From Helicoverpa zea (lineage: Eukaryota; Arthropoda; Insecta; Lepidoptera; Noctuidae): 64,000 nucleotides of DNA. The stretch is taken from assembly GCF_022581195.2 (NCBI RefSeq), contig NC_061466.1, forward strand, positions 2,480,001 through 2,544,000, written 5' to 3'. The notes beneath the pieces are model-generated. The model did not search any database. It was not told the origin of the DNA and saw nothing but the letters and a program-made list of their open reading frames with translations. This document shows, one piece after another, positions 11,273 through 23,469 of this stretch (positions are counted from its first letter, which is position 1; each line of letters starts with the position of its first letter). Made by a program: the position numbers and the translations under genes.

Positions 11273-11670
11273 GGGGCCCGATTCTCCTAATTTTACTTAA
11301 GCGACCTTCGATTGACGTTCGACTCGATTCGACTGAGATCCAATCCCGACTCGATTACTATTGAAGCGTATGTGGCATTCCGCTATTTTTTCTTTGAAAT
11401 AAACGTTTTTATCCTTTTCTGTCATTCAATAATGAATCATTTTGTCTGCAAATGATTTACGATTGCAAAATGACTGTACAGCAAACTACCGTATAGACCA
11501 AAATCATCAAAATAGCAGACCAATCGCACACCAATCAAATGTCAATCGAATACGATTGGTCTTTTATTAGTAGCAGAATGCCCGATATGGTTAAAACTGC
11601 TATTACGATCATATTGCGATTCGATTTCTATTCGATTTTGACATTATTAACTTAGGAGAATCGGGGCCCA
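11273..11670. mobile_element. About 400-bp TIR element (MITE), complete copy
   Basis: The left end is 'ggggcccgattctcctaa' (11273-11290). The right end (about 11652-11670) is its inverted complement with one shifted base. There is no coding capacity. A half-length copy of the same family, inverted, lies at 52241-52450. Confidence 0.75.
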
Positions 11671-12032
11671 GGTAGGTACCTAAGTAACCTTTAACGCATC
11701 GATATTTTAAACTACTTGAAAGTTTTTCTTGAACTAAGACTACACGCTTTTCTCTGACAAAATCGAACATAGCAAAATTATAAAAAAATAAACGTCTCAT
11801 CTCGACGTTTTGAGATTGCTCGATATTGTATTATCCTGCCTACATGCCCTAACCAGCCGCTCTATGACTTTTATTTTATGTGAATTTTCTCAGCAAGGCA
11901 ATTTTCTCTTTTCCAAGAATTTCATTCCACAATGGGAACTATGTCGCCGTTATTTTTCCATTTACCTAATATTTATATTTTAAAAAATCTGTTAGCATTT
12001 TTTCAAATTTAAATTATTAAAATAGCACTTAC

Positions 12033-12515
12033 GTAGCACAGAGAGGTTCCCGCGCTGGTCAGAGGCACTACTAATTTATGCCATCCGCTTACAAAGTCAT
12101 CGGATTGAGGCGAGTTCCAAGAGGTTCCTAGTGTTGTATCAGCACCGTTTTCCACGTACTGGTTCGCTAACACCGTTATTTGGTCAGAGGTGACAGCTGA
12201 GTCCATATAAATGAGCACTTCTAGTCTACCTCCATTGGTCATGGGGAACATGAATGACGAAGCACATGATAAAGTTTCTGCCGGCGAAATAAACGTAGTA
12301 CTGCTTTTCTCATCGGGACTGGGCAAACCAATAGAGTCGTACGCACCAATTTTCCATGGCACATGATTCGTTGTTTCACAAAACCATGGGTTCATAAAAG
12401 ATTCCTCTAAATCGCTTTCAAATGCATATCTAACGCAAGATTCACACAAAGCGTGCGACACTACTAAAGTAATAATTATAAAATGTTCTCGCCTCATAAT
12501 AATATTGTTTGGCAT
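12033..12515 (-). CDS. Isolated first exon of a third MAM-like family member
   Basis: The open exon has 161 codons from the ATG at 12515 and ends at a strong donor (tac|GTAAGT). A second ATG at 12497 begins MRREHFIIITLVVSHALCES, a better signal peptide. It aligns with the first exons of the two complete paralogs: SCVRYAFESD, then LSCASSFMFPMTNGGRLEV, then a Cys-Tyr end, with the donor in phase 0 after Tyr exactly as in the relatives. No second exon was found between 10900 and 12030. The exon may therefore splice to 9336 as an alternative first exon of the (EP)n gene, or be the remnant of a duplicate. It has its own conserved upstream block, so it may be transcribed. Its ligand is unknown. Confidence 0.6.
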
Positions 12516-12594
12516 CAGAAAAGTGTTTCAAACATGTGTATGTGTGCCAATAGATACAAAATCTCTATGAATTAGGCTTTAACAACTACCTACC

Positions 12595-12632
12595 TATCTT
12601 AATTATTTACAAGATTATCTTGGATAAGATAA
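12595..12632 (-). promoter_or_regulatory. GATA-containing upstream block of the third first exon
   Basis: The minus strand reads TATCTTATCCAAGATAATC then AATAATTAAGATA, 80-117 bp before the ATG. It carries three TTATC/GATAA-type words and the spacing matches the blocks at the other two genes. The sequence 'aaatctctat' closer to the ATG is also shared with the 59790 gene. Confidence 0.5.
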
Positions 12633-12789
12633 TATTCTTTGTAAACGAGAATGATATTCTGATAAAAGCTTACTTAAGTTATCATTCCTGTTCCCCGTTG
12701 AAAAATTCTTTAAACCTCGTTTAATAATTATAGTTTTAAACATAATTAGGTGTATACTCTCCCTCTCTTATCTCCTTACTGAATTCATA

Positions 12790-12970
12790 AAAAACTAGGT
12801 CCCTGCGGTTCCACTCTCGACCCGGGGGATTTTCTAAAACATGTTACTAGGGTCTCGTCTAGCTTGTCACCTAGTGTGAAAGAATTTTTAAATCGGTTCA
12901 GTAGTTTCGGAGCCTTGAGGGTACAAACAAACAAAGACATGTTTTCTTTTCATTATATTGGTATAAATTA
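12790..12970 (+). repeat. LINE 3'-tail fragment
   Basis: 'aaatcggttcagtagtttcggag' followed by 'acaaacaaacaaagacatg' is a phrase I associate with 3' ends of an abundant lepidopteran LINE (recalled, not searched). No coding part remains. Confidence 0.5.
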
Positions 12971-13279
12971 GATTAGATTAGTAGAGATTAGTCAGAATGA
13001 ATTGATTTTTTTCATATTATTTAAATATTTCCCAAAACTTGTTAGCGTTTCAGAACGCAAAAAAGATATGACAAATTTTGACAGCAGTAAATTCGATTTT
13101 GACATTTGACAACAATGACAGCCGATGTGTTGGCATTTGCACATCCTTGATATGTTTATTGTTTACATTTTGAACATAATTATTTGTGCAAATTAGATTA
13201 ACTTGTGTATTTTTAAGAAAAGTTTGAGTACATTCGCTATGTATAATAAATTGTAGGAAGGGATAAACTATCAGTAAGA

Positions 13280-16200
13280 ATGTCTCAACCTAACCTATTG
13301 GAGATAGTTCCTGATCAGCTCTTTCAAGCCCATTCCATCAGTGATATAGATCAGGTACAGAAGAAACTGCAATATGAAATCGAAAGGAAGAGAGAGGAAC
13401 TGCGGGCTATGGTCGGGTAAGAACAGATTGCTTCAAACATTGGTATTTAAATTATATGCCATTCCATAATTTTCTGTTTTGTATTTGTTAAAGTATACAA
13501 ATTCTTTTATGATCCAACGGTTTTCTTACTCATCTCTTTGGTACACACACAATTTACCATCTTTGGTCACCTTAGCACAGACCACACATATAACAACATT
13601 TCTAAATAATCATTTAATGATAGCTTATAATGATGGTAAACTTTTTATATAATTTTTCAGTGAGAGATACCGAGACCTGATCCATGCCGCTGACACCATT
13701 GAGGAGATGAAGGAGACTACTGGTGGTACTCTGAACCACATCAGTGAAATGATGGCGGCCTGCAAGAATTTACGTAACACACATTTGGTTGGCTTCAAGA
13801 TTGATGAGAAACCTGCAAAACCTACAAGGTAAGTTATTTTGAAGATAAGAATACTAAATTACTTGCCCTGAAACCTGGATTACATCCAAATGGATGGTGA
13901 GAAATTGTAATTACGAAGGAACATGGTGTTTTGGGGGAAAGAATTGTGTCAATAAGCAAGTTGTTTATCATACAGAGAAACCTGTTAGGGATTAGATTTA
14001 AAAGGATTCAGGGAACAGAGTAGACTAGGGAAGGATTTGAAATTATAATACAGAGATGCTACAAAACGTTTATCAGAAAAGTATTTTATGTAATTTGCAA
14101 TGTTGTTGTTAACAACAGTAAACAGTAATGTTAAATAAACTTTTACAATATATTCTTGTTTTGAATAGTTTTCAGTTCAACACAAACCCAGTGCACAGTT
14201 TATCTGTCCAAGTAAAGCTGTTGATGGAAATACCGGAGAAGATATGGACCAGCATTGAGTCTGAGGACTATGTGAAAGCTACACAGCTGTTTATTTTGGC
14301 TAGGCATATAAATACTGGTATGTTGTAAAGCCCATTTTTGTTAACAACTAGAATCTTACCATTTACAGACTCGATTTTAACCCTACTTTAACTGAAATCT
14401 TGTATCTTGCCAATTATAAATCAGATTCTTAGCTTAAAAGCTCTCCTCCTAGTTCACATAAAATATGTACAAGTAATGTCTTCCTACCCTGCACCAAAGT
14501 TATTTACGTTATTTGGGGCTGCTCTATGTACACATGATAAAACAATAAAAAAATATATTTTGCAGTTGAACAGTTAACTAAACAGTAATTGATTCCATTT
14601 ATCTTATTTAGCGTCTCTTAGGTATAAAAGTAACAATGAATTCTTCCTTGATAGGCTTACAGCTGCAGATCGGAGGCAAGAATGTAAAGCCCGGTATGCA
14701 ATCGCTTCAGAGACTGGTGCAGCAACAGTGGAACTCCATAGCTAACTTTAACCAGACCATTATAGATGTGTGCCGGCAGAAGCTGCAGGATGTTGAGATT
14801 AGTGTTGAGGTACATATGACAATATATTAGTCCTCTTCTGGTACAGAGAAATAAAGATTGGTAATCATACTTGATACTACACCATATTTGAGATGAAATT
14901 GCCTTTACTACTAGATCCCATACTGTTCATTCGTATTTGCAAATGTAACACTGCTATAAATTGGCTCTGTTTGTTTTGGTCGTGCACTTGGTCAGCACGC
15001 AGTTCTCGGTTCTAAACTTAGCCATTTGATTCCTCTGGTAAACTTCGGAGCATTAAAGTTATCTAATGACAACAATAGTGTTTGAGAAGTAGACTTCAAA
15101 CACTTAGGTAATTGCAATTAAATTGCTTAAACTTTTCCCTAGTGAGGTCCCTTTTTCCTTGGCTTCATTATTCTACAATATTGATTCTACGTTAAGACAA
15201 TTTAAAACCTTTATTTACTTTCCAGGTGGCGTGTTCCTGCCTGGTCAGCTTGTACCTACTGGACTCCCAGTCTATGGTGGAACTGCTGAACACATTGATA
15301 GACCTCCACAGCAATAGCAGCCTGAAGTCCACACTACAGTTTGACTTAGCACAAATACTCGATGGCGACATCAAAACTCAGATTAAAGACAAAATTGTAA
15401 ATGGAGTTAAAATAGTTTTGAAGACTGTGGTGCTGGTGTATTCTTGTTTTGTTGGTAAGCTAATATCTGCATGTAGATGAAATTAATGTCAATAGTGGTT
15501 ATTTAAAGTAAATGTACCTATAGTTATAATAATATTATATGAATATGTAAAGCCCGAAGTGCACATACACTTAGGCTTCAGCAAGACGTAACCGGCCCTA
15601 TACAGCTAAACTTAGTTAGTTGCAGCTTCAGCTAGACATAGCTGCTATGATGACGCCTACACCTAGGTCTAACCGAAGATAAGAGGATATAAGTAAGTTT
15701 AGCCGCGTATGACCCGTTACACCTAGCTATAGCCGGTTAAACCTTGGTGTAGTCATACTTCGAGCTTTAGCCGTAAAAGATGTATCGTGACACAATTTTA
15801 ATATTGCCTGTGTTTGCAGATAATGATGGTGGCGCTGTTCTGGCGAAATTGCAGGACTTGTTTAGAAGAGATTCACAGCCTTTAATTGAATTAGTGAAGT
15901 TCAGTGACCCTTCGTCTTTGAAACTATTGCCTCCAGCTATTTCTAATTACAGGTAATTTTATACTTTATTCAGATTTGGGGCTGCCTTTGTCCAGTATTA
16001 CAATTCAGTTTATTTTCAGTAAAAAAAGTGAATTATGGCAACAAAGTTCCTATTGTTTTTACCTACCTATTAGATTATGGCTCTAATCTAAATAAATTAA
16101 CAAATAATATATTGTTAAATTACCAGGCTCTCATCAAATAAAGAAGTACAACCGCTAGCCAAGGAGGAGATAACGAAAGGAGTTCAAAATTGGAATGTGT

Positions 16201-19200
16201 GGGTGAAGTCGTTCATAGATACCAATGTGCAGGTTTTACTGCAGAACATTACTAGAGTCAAAGTGCTGCATGAGATTAGAGAGGAGGCTTTTAAGATAGG
16301 TAAGTGTTTTTAATATCGGTACTGTTAAAAGAAAAACTGATTAATTACCAAACAATTAATTATTGCCTTAAAATCCATTCTTAGACGAGTCCATTTTGTT
16401 TTTACAGAAACCCCAGAAAATTGGTCCACAATATGTACTTCTTTAGACATACCCGAAGTCCATGTTTGGTGTCACTATTACCAGCCATTATTGACCTCTC
16501 GAGTCAAGGCAATCATAGATGGACGATGGGTCAAAGTATATGATGCTTTCAAAACACAATTGCTCATAGACTTGACAAAGGTATCTTCAGAAAGCGAGGT
16601 GGAAAAGGAGGCTGATATCAACTGGTTTGTGTGGAAGGACCTTATTGGGGAAACAGTGATTGAGTCCAGAGCTGATGTCATCAAAGTAATGAACTCGCTC
16701 ATGAAAGGTAAATTTAAATTAAGATCTCTAAAGAAGGTGTGATAATTATAATATGCCTAGCCTTTTTCCAAATATTTTGCGGACGCCTCTAGTTCAACCC
16801 AACGTAAATGTTGGTCCTGCACCTGATCTCTCTACCATCGTGTATGAGAGTAAGGGAATAGAGAGTGCACTTGCTTGCAAATGCTTAGGCACTATAATAT
16901 GTCCTGACGACCTGAACGCCATTATTGTTATACGCATTTAATATCCCAATTTAATTGAAGGCTATTATTATAATAGCTATTAAGGCCCTGGCCCTTATAT
17001 CACACTTAGGTCATTGACCTTCTTACTGTTGCACCATTGCAGTATGCAATCTCAATAATCTGAAATCTTATATAGCCAATACAGATTTTAGATATAATGT
17101 TAATCGTTTTAAGTGTCGCAATGGTATGCAATTATTGTGATGACGCATCTGTCGGTAGCCATATCTATTTGTCACGTATCATGTATGATATATCAGGTTG
17201 TTTTTCAATGAGACCTAATTAATTATGTTAATTAGTTTGGTTTTTCTACATTTTCGTGATACTAAATGACTCTTTCTAGAACAATAAAGGTCAATAAATT
17301 AATTGTCATTTAACATCAAGAAAAGTTCTGCACATGAGGAATTTAGCCTACTGCTATCACGCTGGCCAGACGGGTTGATAGAGGGTTTTTTCCGAGTTTT
17401 CCTTCTCTCGCACTGGTGTTCGGTGCATTTTTACTCCATTAGTCGCCTTCTACGACACCCACTGGAAGAAGGGGTAGCGACATATGTATTCTTAAGCCGT
17501 CGCTACACGGCTAAAGAGCTATGCTTGGCATTTCTCTGAGGGATCGCATCAGAAATGAGGTAATCCGTCAGAGAACCAAAGTCATCGACATAGCCCACCG
17601 AATCAGCAAGCTGAAGTGGCAGTGGGCTGGCCATATTAGCCGAAGAACCGATAACCGTTGGGGTAAACGAGTTCTAGAGTGGAGACAGGCATAGGATAGG
17701 CAGGAGCTGGATGCGAGCAGCCGAAAATCGATCGCAGTGGCGTGCACTTGGAGAGATGATGATGATGTGATGTGATGTGATCAAGAAAAGTATGTTACGC
17801 GTAATTTAACTGCAGATTTCTATAACCTATCTATTCGATAATTTTTCATTTAATTTCGACACTAACTTCATATGAATTATGTCAAGCAGCAATCCCTAAT
17901 CGCAAATAAAGGGATAATCTGCAGTTAGTGGCATTATTTCTTAGAAACAACAACTGGTATTTCGTAATGGTAAATGTTGTGACATTATTATTCTTAAAGA
18001 CATAGTACGCAACTATACGCTATCAAATAATAAACTTTCATACAGTTCAAACAAATACATGATAACCGACCATTTCTAAGTATAGATAAGTTCTCGCGTA
18101 AGCTGCGCAAGCGACACCGATCCATTTAACTTTATCTTGTCTATGATACGTGTAACACCAGTAGTCTAGTAATTGTTTGTCAAAAATTATCGAACAATTG
18201 TTCTACATATTTACAGGTCTTAGAGCCTGATTGTGGAATGATTTCTTGGAATTTTAAATTATCGTGTACCTACATATCGTTTGTTTTATTGAATTACGGA
18301 ATTTTCGGTCGGTTTGGTATTAAGACTCAGGGTCGTGGCCTCACTACTTACATCACGTACAATTTGAAGAACAAAACATATTTCTTTATTTTCGAACAGT
18401 AAAAAAAACGAACTACTTAGTTACCAAGTCGAATGGAAGTAGAACTGGTATACGCAGCCAGTCTAGGTTTTATCTGTAATTCTCTTAATAAGCAACTTAA
18501 AAAATGCCTGGCTAAAGCAATACTACCCTTCTGAACCGGTAAATCAAAGTAGGAGTTAATTCAGTAGGCATAATGCGAAAGAAGTGATTAAGCAGTCGCT
18601 GGCGCTTTATCGATAAGACATCTCTGGTGTTGACGTTAGCGGTCTAAGTTAAAGGCTATATTTATCACGGAAGGAAACGTGACGCACTTACCTGATCGAA
18701 TCTCAATACTTACAGTGTCCGTCATTTCCGCTAACAATCAAAACATTCCTATTAAAAATAACCTAAACATGAAGACCGGTATCACAATCGTGGCTGATGT
18801 TAACTCGATAAAATTATAATAAAGATGGTATCTTGGTTCAATCGCTGGTGTTTCATCGACATCAATGGATACGCTGGCCGCCATTCATCATGACAAGAAT
18901 CTATGATCGGCGCCATCTGTGTACCTTGCCTGCCTATCGGTAATCGAGTAGATATAGATCTAGCCCTGATTATGTGGGAATGTCGGTCTACCTAAAATGT
19001 GTATCAAGGACCAATGTCCGTGCTATACGCATGCCATGAATGACTGACTTCTTACGCATATAAGGAAAATGAAATAGGAAAAATTACGTGATCAATAAAT
19101 TGATTAGAGTTCAAATAATTATGAGATAATATTACATTTTACTTTCGAATATCGCCAATAAATTACTGCTGACAATACACCTTGATCCCCGCTTTTTTTT

Positions 19201-22200
19201 TTCAAATTTAGAAATGTTTGCTACAAATGTCTGACTTTTTCTAGGAATGGCTCGCCAAGACCGCGGCTACACGCCGACCCTAGAAAAGCTCTGCCAAAGC
19301 TTGGACGACGAGCTTCAGAAACTTCTGGAAGACTTGCGAGTATATCTGTACAAAGATAAGAAAACTACAGCTAATAAAGATAAGCTCCTGTTTGCGTATG
19401 ACGACGACGACGATATCGATCAAATCTACAGTGATAAACATCTCATCGAGATGTATTTGAGGGATGTGTCCGATAGCAATATACAGAGGTATGTTTTACA
19501 TATGTTAGGTGTAATTAGATGATGTGGCCATTGCTTGCGGAATGTGGAAATTTTTGAGTTCCTTGACAGACTAGTTGGACCTGAAATTGTGGTGACATAT
19601 TTCTTCACCATAAAAATATTCAATGTACAACAAATAACGAATTATGTTAATAGTATTGCCATGCGGGGTCAAGCCTTAACCCAATACACATCTTGAAAAC
19701 TATAGAACTGCTTTGAGTTCTCAGTTTTAGTGGAATTAAAATGTTTTGGCAACTCCTTTATGATGTTAAAATATTCCTATTTACAGTATGCTACAATACA
19801 TAAAGGCATGCTTCGAAGAACCAACACTGCAATCTACCGAACTGCAAAAGAAAACAACTGCAATATACACCGCTCGCTTCACACAAGCGATATCCAACCT
19901 TATGCCACATTTACGCAAGTGCTATATTCCTGAAGAACGCGACTGTTTGGGAGTTATAAACGTAGATGACAATGCTTTAAAGAGGTGGAATGATCTGTGC
20001 GTAGTATTAAATGATCATTGTCAGTTCTGTTGGGGTAAATGGGTGGATTTGGTAATGGAGAAAGTCGAGGAATTGACCAAAGGTTTGCCGCAAGCGTTTA
20101 CTCTAGAAGCTAATATCGACTACTTGATGATGGTAAGATACATTCTATACTAAGTTATCTCCTTTTAGTAGGTTTACAATTTAGTAATAAATTCCTTTTT
20201 TTGTCAGCAATGGGATGTAATAAAAATCACAGAAAAGGATGAAGAAGGTAATCCAATAGAGTCTACAATCAAAGTGCCAGCAGGGCCGTCGCTAAAACTG
20301 CAAGAATACTTGTACGCCATCAGCAGAATACTCGACGAAGTCGCCCCACACACCTTACCCATAGAAACACACACGTTATTCATCGAGAGAGTTATAGCTA
20401 TCACTTTCGCACATTACGACAAAGTCATAAGAGAGAACGAGGCGGATATAAATCAGAGGTGTGCGCTTCAACTGTTGATGGATGTTAGACATGTGACCCT
20501 GTTGTTAGTTCCGAGAGAGAACAAGATATTCACGGAGCAGTCGACTAAGATCTGCGAGTTTGTGCGACAGAAGATAGATCCCTTTGATTATGATGTCTTC
20601 TACAAGTATATACAGACTAGTTTGAAGAGGTCTGTGCAAAGAGTTCAGGTGAGAATTTTGCTTACTTCGAATTGTTATCACCCCTACCACTCCGGATGGA
20701 TTTTTTAAAACATATTGTATCAATTGAACTAATTTAGAAGAATAGCACCAGGAAATAATCCATGTAACATCACTATAAAAGTACAAATCAACCTCTTCAC
20801 TGCTTTAGTTACCGTAAACATGATCGTTAAATATAAAATTGCATATAAAGGAGTTACCAAGTTAATCCTCTCTCCACAGACTCTCCTAGGCAGCCTAATC
20901 CTTCACCATGGTCAGCTAACAGCCTTCATAGGCACTAAGCCAGTTCTATCAGGTGGTACCGGGGACAAGGCGGCCGCACTCCTGGCCTCTGGAGAGTCGC
21001 ACTGGTTCTCTCTGTTACCAGTGGCGGCGCCGCCCAGCCATTTGAAGAAGCAGGATAAACCGGTGGGTAGTTTTTGGAAAGATATAAGTATTATATTCGT
21101 AAAATTGAAGTGGTAGTGACGTTAAGAACTTTATTATGTTTAAATAGTCGTTATGTTGTAAATGTATTTTACTTATTTATTATGGGAGCTATGGGATTAC
21201 TGACAGGCCAATACTGTGACACAACTTTTTTTATTCGAGAAAGTCTACGACTTTCTTTTCTGTCTGACCATTTAAATCTTGGCGGTACTAAAAAAAATCC
21301 ATTAAAGATCATAAAATTCCTATTGGGGTTTTCTATTAGGGTATAATTTATTTATAAGCAAACAAAAAATTACTTGTGGTGGTCAGGCGGGAGAGTGCTC
21401 AATACTACCTTTCTAGAGAATTCGATGCCTACATAGCTACGAGTTAAAGCTTAGTTTTCTGTTATTTTAGTATAATTTATGCTTTTATCTTCTTTTAACT
21501 TAAATGGGTACTTAAGTTTTATTATTAATTTATTGTTCAGAATGAAGATTTCTTCATACTGTGAACTGGTATGAGTGTTTTTATTTCCCTGTGATCATTC
21601 TAATTTTAGATTTTAAACTCTTAACAATTGTTTTTAGTTTCCTAGTATTTTGCATGCTGCGTTTACTAATTTATTTAAATCAGTTATTATCTACAACTAA
21701 TGATGTATTTAAACATTTGTTTAATTGTTAATGTGTTTGTGCAAATTAGGATATATAGGATGTTTTCCGTGTTACTATAAATGTTATTTTCACACAGAGT
21801 TTTGTTTATTTAAATACATAACAATTTAATTCAGTCATCACAAGCATTAAAAAATTACTTCATCAATTTTTAACAGCATTATCCAGCAAACAAAATGATT
21901 TTAAACTACTAAAAACAAATGGCCTTACTACAAAAACTTTAACCCCTGTTTTACACTTGTCTAATAAAATTTTGGCTGCAAAATGAACCGTATGTCAATG
22001 TCATAATTTGACATTTTTTTAGACAAGGCATAAACTGACGTTTAAAAGTTTTTGTGGTAAGACCAAAAATGTTTTACCTGTCTGTAGGAGGGTAATGTTT
22101 TTGTGTATTCTATTTTCAAAATAGGCCAAGTCGAAGTACACTTAAAAATGTTTGACATAATATTAATATTCGCAGGTGAAAAAGAAGCCAGTATCATCAA

Positions 22201-22331
22201 GCCCCAACAAGTCACGGTCTGACATATCAGAACTGATGTCGAGCTCCTTGCCTATAAACTTCGCGAACGCACGCTCAGGCGCCGCGTCATTCTTCAATTC
22301 TATATCATCTGATTGGTTCAGTGGCTCTTAG
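13280..22331 (+). CDS. Cog1: Conserved oligomeric Golgi complex subunit 1
   Basis: Thirteen coding exons join into 937 residues: 13280-13416, 13661-13828, 14169-14317, 14655-14809, 15226-15454, 15820-15952, 16127-16299, 16408-16707, 19245-19488, 19787-20132, 20208-20648, 20880-21062 and 22176-22331. Every junction has GT/AG and keeps frame. The N-terminus (LFQAHSISDIDQVQKKL, then KREELRAMVGERYRDLIHAA and DTIEEMKET) and the VKLLMEIPEKIW / ATQLFILARHI block are characteristic of COG1. Length is close to the roughly 980 residues of vertebrate COG1. COG1 belongs to lobe A of the eight-subunit COG tether, which returns vesicles carrying glycosylation enzymes to Golgi cisternae. It has no signal peptide or membrane segment, as expected for a peripheral protein. 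An acidic DDDDDID run lies near residue 530 and the C-terminus is Ser-rich. No lesion was seen. Confidence 0.92.
15549..15775. repeat. TIR element in COG1 intron 5
   Basis: The ends 'taaagcccgaagt' (near 15549) and 'acttcgagcttta' (near 15760-15772) are imperfect inverted repeats enclosing about 225 bp of noncoding sequence with internal short inverted words such as 'agctatagccgg'. It is probably a small MITE, but boundaries are approximate. Confidence 0.4.
17330..17515 (+). repeat. Dispersed repeat fragment in COG1 intron 8
   Basis: This stretch carries 'acgacacccactggaagaag' and 'gccgtcgctacacggct', phrases I recall as interspersed in lepidopteran genomes. It lies directly before an RTE fragment. 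Identity is from memory only. Confidence 0.35.
17516..17790 (+). mobile_element. RTE-type LINE C-terminal fragment and 3' end
   Basis: The plus strand reads RIRNEVIRQRTKVIDIAHRI, then SKLKWQWAGHISRRTDNRWG and KRVLEWR. This resembles the C-terminus of the RTE element at 31223-33959, which has KLKWRWAGHVARMTDERWTK. A stop follows and the piece ends in 'gatgatgatgtgatgtgatg', a microsatellite tail typical of RTE elements. It is a short 5'-truncated relic in COG1 intron 8. Confidence 0.7.
17800..19244. other. Remainder of COG1 intron 8, nothing recognised
   Basis: AT-rich intron sequence up to the exon 9 acceptor. No ORF, hairpin or repeat border was recognised. Confidence 0.5.
21921..22064. mobile_element. 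144-bp MITE in COG1 intron 12
   Basis: The ends 'ggccttactacaaaaacttt' and 'aaagtttttgtggtaagacc' are inverted repeats with two mismatches over 20 bp. An internal inverted 'tgtcaatgtcataatttgaca' adds a second fold. There is no coding capacity. Confidence 0.7.
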
Positions 22332-23469
22332 AGAAATGTAATTAGTTCATTATATTATTATTTATTAATTTGAATTTATTTGTAACGTTCAAATATGAGT
22401 CTACTAAATTAAACGAGAAAGTTTTAGAACATTAAATGCGGTACTTATATTTATACCGTAAACTGTCATATTTGACCGTTGATTAATTTAATAACAATGT
22501 ATGTAGTATGTATTATTACCAGAATATAAAATGGTTATTCCAATATAATATATTTCACATAGTTAAGCTATAATTTTGTCATGTTGTTTCCATCTGGATA
22601 TTGTGGTGCAAGCGATTAGGTAAAGTACGCAATAACGCGAGTAACTGATTCATAAATAGAGAATGCAACGAGCAATAGGTATCATGGCGTATGCTGATAA
22701 TCTACGTAGATACCAAAAAGTATCAAGATGTACTTTGATATCTAGATTTGGGCTTTTGCAGTGCAGTTGCGATAACGGTACCAGTAATAGCCAGATGCAA
22801 TCAGAAATTAAAGCTACTGAATGCGTAAATCGTATTCTGAGATTCTAATCGCAAGGAGCCCTTAGAAGGTGGTAAAATGAGTCATATGTCATGATCAAAT
22901 AGTTAAATAACTGTCTGTCTGTAGGGCTTTTATCAAGGAAATATTAAGCCCTGATTGTAGGTAAGTTTTGAAAACCCGTGTACACAATTGGTATGTCGTC
23001 TTAAAAAATATAAAGTAAAACTCCTCATTGCCAGGCGTTATGTTGTGTTAGAATACAGTGTAATAATAGATATTTAATTGACTTGAATGACATATAATTT
23101 GCAGTAATTAGCATAATGTTCGTATTTAGAGGCAGTGCGTGTCTTGAGCGACATAAAGTAGTGCTTTGTGCATCATTTGCGTTAACACTATTCAGATAAC
23201 GTACTTAGCGACTGACACACTGTACCTGTAGATTGGGCAGGGTTCACTTGTGGATTGTTGTTGTAATTCTTATGTTCCACAGGCTTGGAATAGGCATAGG
23301 ACAGACAAGTAATAACTGAGACTGCAATTAGTTACAGCTAATTACAATCGCGTAATGAAGAACCAAAGTCAACTATAAATATTTTTATTAATAGACAATC
23401 AGTGCAACAATATAAATCAGATCTTAAATACTACATTACATTACTACTTCTAAAACCTTAACTAATCAA
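22332..23469. other. Intergenic region between convergent genes
   Basis: The region lies between the COG1 stop and the glycine-rich gene's stop on the opposite strand, so it should hold both 3' UTRs. Candidate polyadenylation signals are 'attaaa' near 22430 for COG1 and 'aataaa' on the minus strand near 23385-23395. The 61-codon frame at 22663-22848 has no recognised feature. Confidence 0.45.

Noticed and set aside
22663..22848. 61-codon frame after COG1
   Set aside because: No splice context, no homology recognised; chance length in AT-rich DNA.
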